Source: Sulfitobacter sp.
GTDB lineage: Bacteria; Pseudomonadota; Alphaproteobacteria; Rhodobacterales; Rhodobacteraceae
Assembly (NCBI GenBank): GCA_024636405.1
Contig: JAGXHC010000093.1
Span: 1-24,922, forward strand
Reading direction: 5' to 3'
DNA: 24,922 nt
In this document: positions 23,692-24,922 of the stretch, piece by piece
Numbering within the stretch: the first letter of the stretch is position 1
Layout of the letters: every line of letters begins with the position of its first letter
The notes under the pieces: model-generated
Databases searched by the model: none
What the model was told of the DNA's origin: nothing
Seen by the model: the letters and a program-made list of their open reading frames with translations, nothing else
Translations under genes and position numbers: made by a program

Positions 23692-24450
23692 ATGACCCAG
23701 ATGACAGAGTCCAACGACGACAAACAGGCCGGGACGCAATCTGCGTTCATCCGGTATCTCCCACTGATAACTATCGCCGTTGTGGCCGGGTTGGCCGCCT
23801 TTACCTTGCGCGATTATCTCAGCTTTGAGGCGCTGCGTGACAACCGTGAGACGCTGATTGCTTTCAGAGACAACAACTATGTTTTGACCGTGCTGGGCTT
23901 TATCGGGGTCTATATCCTGATCGTAGGATTTTCGCTGCCCGGTGCCACGGTCGCGACGCTGACAGGAGGGTTCCTGTTCGGGACCGTTTTTGGCACGGCG
24001 TTCAATGTGACTGGCGCTACTCTTGGTGCGACGCTGATTTTTCTGGCCGCCCGCATGGGGCTGGGCGAAAAGCTCAAGACGCGGATGGATGCTTCTGAAG
24101 GGATGGTGCGCAAAATCAAGGAGGGGATCGACGATAACCAGTGGTCGATGCTGTTTTTCATCCGGTTGGTTCCGGCGGTGCCCTTCTTTGTCGCCAACCT
24201 GATCCCGGCGTTTCTGGCGGTGCCGCTTTACCGTTTTGTCGTGTCAACATTTCTGGGAATCATTCCCGGCGCGCTGGTCTATACGTCGGTTGGCGCCGGA
24301 TTGGGTGAGGTCTTTGCCCGCGGTGAGACGCCTGACCTTGGCATCATCTTTGAGCCACATATTTTGCTGCCGATCCTGGGGCTTTGCGCGCTGTCGTTGC
24401 TGCCTATCGCAATCAAGGCCTTTACGGGCAAGAAGGAACTGCTGAAATGA
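23692..24450 (+). CDS. TVP38/TMEM64 (VTT, DedA-like) family membrane protein
   Basis: A 252-residue inner-membrane protein of the VTT superfamily. Hydrophobic segments lie near residues 22-40, 63-85, 88-120, 152-180, 182-205 and 222-245. Family landmarks are GGFLFGTVFGTAFNVTGATLG (92-112) and FFIRLVPAVPFFVANLIPAF (155-174), the latter being the re-entrant Arg/Pro segment of VTT proteins. The biochemical role is not fixed; lipid scrambling or flipping has been shown for some relatives. The start is either ATG 23692 or ATG 23701; ribosome binding sites are weak, and the 23650 ATG only adds unconserved residues. The stop overlaps the following flavoprotein gene as ATGA (24447-24450). Confidence 0.87.
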   Translation: MTQMTESNDDKQAGTQSAFIRYLPLITIAVVAGLAAFTLRDYLSFEALRDNRETLIAFRDNNYVLTVLGFIGVYILIVGFSLPGATVATLTGGFLFGTVFGTAFNVTGATLGATLIFLAARMGLGEKLKTRMDASEGMVRKIKEGIDDNQWSMLFFIRLVPAVPFFVANLIPAFLAVPLYRFVVSTFLGIIPGALVYTSVGAGLGEVFARGETPDLGIIFEPHILLPILGLCALSLLPIAIKAFTGKKELLK

Positions 24451-24922
24451 ACCGCATAAAAACCGATATCCTGATCATTGGCGCAGGCTCTGGCGGGCTA
24501 TCGGTGGCGGCGGGGGCGGCACAGATGGGGGCCGATGTCGTTCTGCTGGAAAGTCACAAGATGGGGGGTGATTGTCTCAATTACGGTTGTGTCCCTTCCA
24601 AGGCATTGATCGCCACCGGAAAGGCGGCCTATGGCCAACGTCATTCAGCTCAATACGGTGTGGCCGATGCACCCGGCGAAGTGGATTATGCAGCGGCCAA
24701 GGACCACGTCGCGGATGTCATCGCCCAGATTGCACCGGTTGACAGCCAAGAGCGTTTCGAGGGTTTCGGCATCAACGTGATCCGCGAATTCGGCCGCTTT
24801 ATCTCGGACAGCGAAGTGCAGGCCGGTGACACGGTAATCACCGCGCGCCGGATCGTGATTGCGACCGGGTCGTCGCCCTTTGTGCCGCCGATTCCAGGAC
24901 TGGACGGCGTGCCCTATGAGAC
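24447..24922 (+). CDS. FAD-dependent pyridine nucleotide-disulfide oxidoreductase, N-terminal part (runs off window)
   Basis: The frame from ATG 24447 stays open to the window end (158 codons plus two bases). It starts MNRIKTDILIIGAGSGGLSV with the FAD-binding GxGxxG, and has the redox disulfide motif GGDCLNYGCVPSKALI with C43 and C48. IVIATGSSPFVPPIPGLDG (from about residue 138) is the second FAD-contact motif. These features match dihydrolipoamide dehydrogenase, mercuric reductase and related enzymes. No N-terminal heavy-metal-binding domain precedes it. The missing C-terminus would decide the subtype. AAGGAA lies nine bases before the ATG, and the overlap with the TVP38-like stop points to coupled expression. 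Confidence 0.9.
   Translation, partial: MNRIKTDILIIGAGSGGLSVAAGAAQMGADVVLLESHKMGGDCLNYGCVPSKALIATGKAAYGQRHSAQYGVADAPGEVDYAAAKDHVADVIAQIAPVDSQERFEGFGINVIREFGRFISDSEVQAGDTVITARRIVIATGSSPFVPPIPGLDGVPYE

Noticed and set aside
1..24922. CRISPR array, insertion sequence, prophage, rRNA or tRNA gene
   Set aside because: No regularly spaced repeats, transposase or phage proteins, terminal repeats or recognisable RNA gene signatures were seen on either strand.

Overview
The window looks like a stretch of core chromosome from an alphaproteobacterium, most probably a marine Rhodobacterales (Roseobacter-group) species. The clues are the moderately high GC content, the alphaproteobacterial end of the ribosomal operon (secY-adk-rpsM-rpsK-rpoA-rplQ), an RpoA beginning MIHKNWAEL, an ATP12-type F1-ATPase assembly chaperone, an aapJQMP (bztABCD-like) amino-acid ABC transporter, and the minus-strand block rpmH-rnpA-yidD ... 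yidC-MOSC-engB-argB. The taxonomic call is by recognition of protein families, not by a search.

Layout. Positions 1-4154 (+) are the tail of the spc/alpha ribosomal operons: secY (5' end missing), adk, a 320-base gap with several hairpins, rpsM, rpsK, rpoA and rplQ, closed by a clear intrinsic terminator at 4179-4211. Positions 4316-7010 (+) hold a secreted Do/HtrA-like protease and the replication-recombination AAA+ ATPase RarA. Positions 7062-9875 (+) are four genes joined by ATGA stop/start overlaps: the fluoride channel crcB, an RluC-type pseudouridine synthase, a HAD phosphatase and the ATP12 chaperone. Positions 10073-14514 (+) are aapJQMP, with a strong hairpin between the binding-protein gene and the permease genes and another after the operon.

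From 14.6 to 23.4 kb everything is on the minus strand. In transcription order: rpmH, rnpA, yidD, ttcA, a membrane GGDEF/EAL protein with a ruined GGDEF motif, yidC, a MOSC protein, engB, argB, a ferredoxin-like double Fe-S protein and a SixA-like histidine phosphatase. Many junctions overlap by a few bases, so translation is probably coupled. A good candidate promoter for the rpmH end lies at 23459-23487. Positions 23692-24922 (+) hold a divergent pair: a TVP38/DedA-like membrane protein and the start of a mercuric-reductase/lipoamide-dehydrogenase-like flavoprotein that runs off the window.

Together the genes cover translation and ribosome maturation (S13, S11, L17, L34, RluC, EngB, RNase P protein, TtcA), membrane protein insertion and envelope quality control (SecY, YidC, YidD, Do protease), amino-acid uptake and arginine synthesis. 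No mobile element, prophage, CRISPR array, rRNA or tRNA is visible. I did not find a convincing new biological system. The least explained items are the ferredoxin-like protein beside argB, the GGDEF-dead EAL protein lodged between ttcA and yidC, and several structured intergenic leaders.
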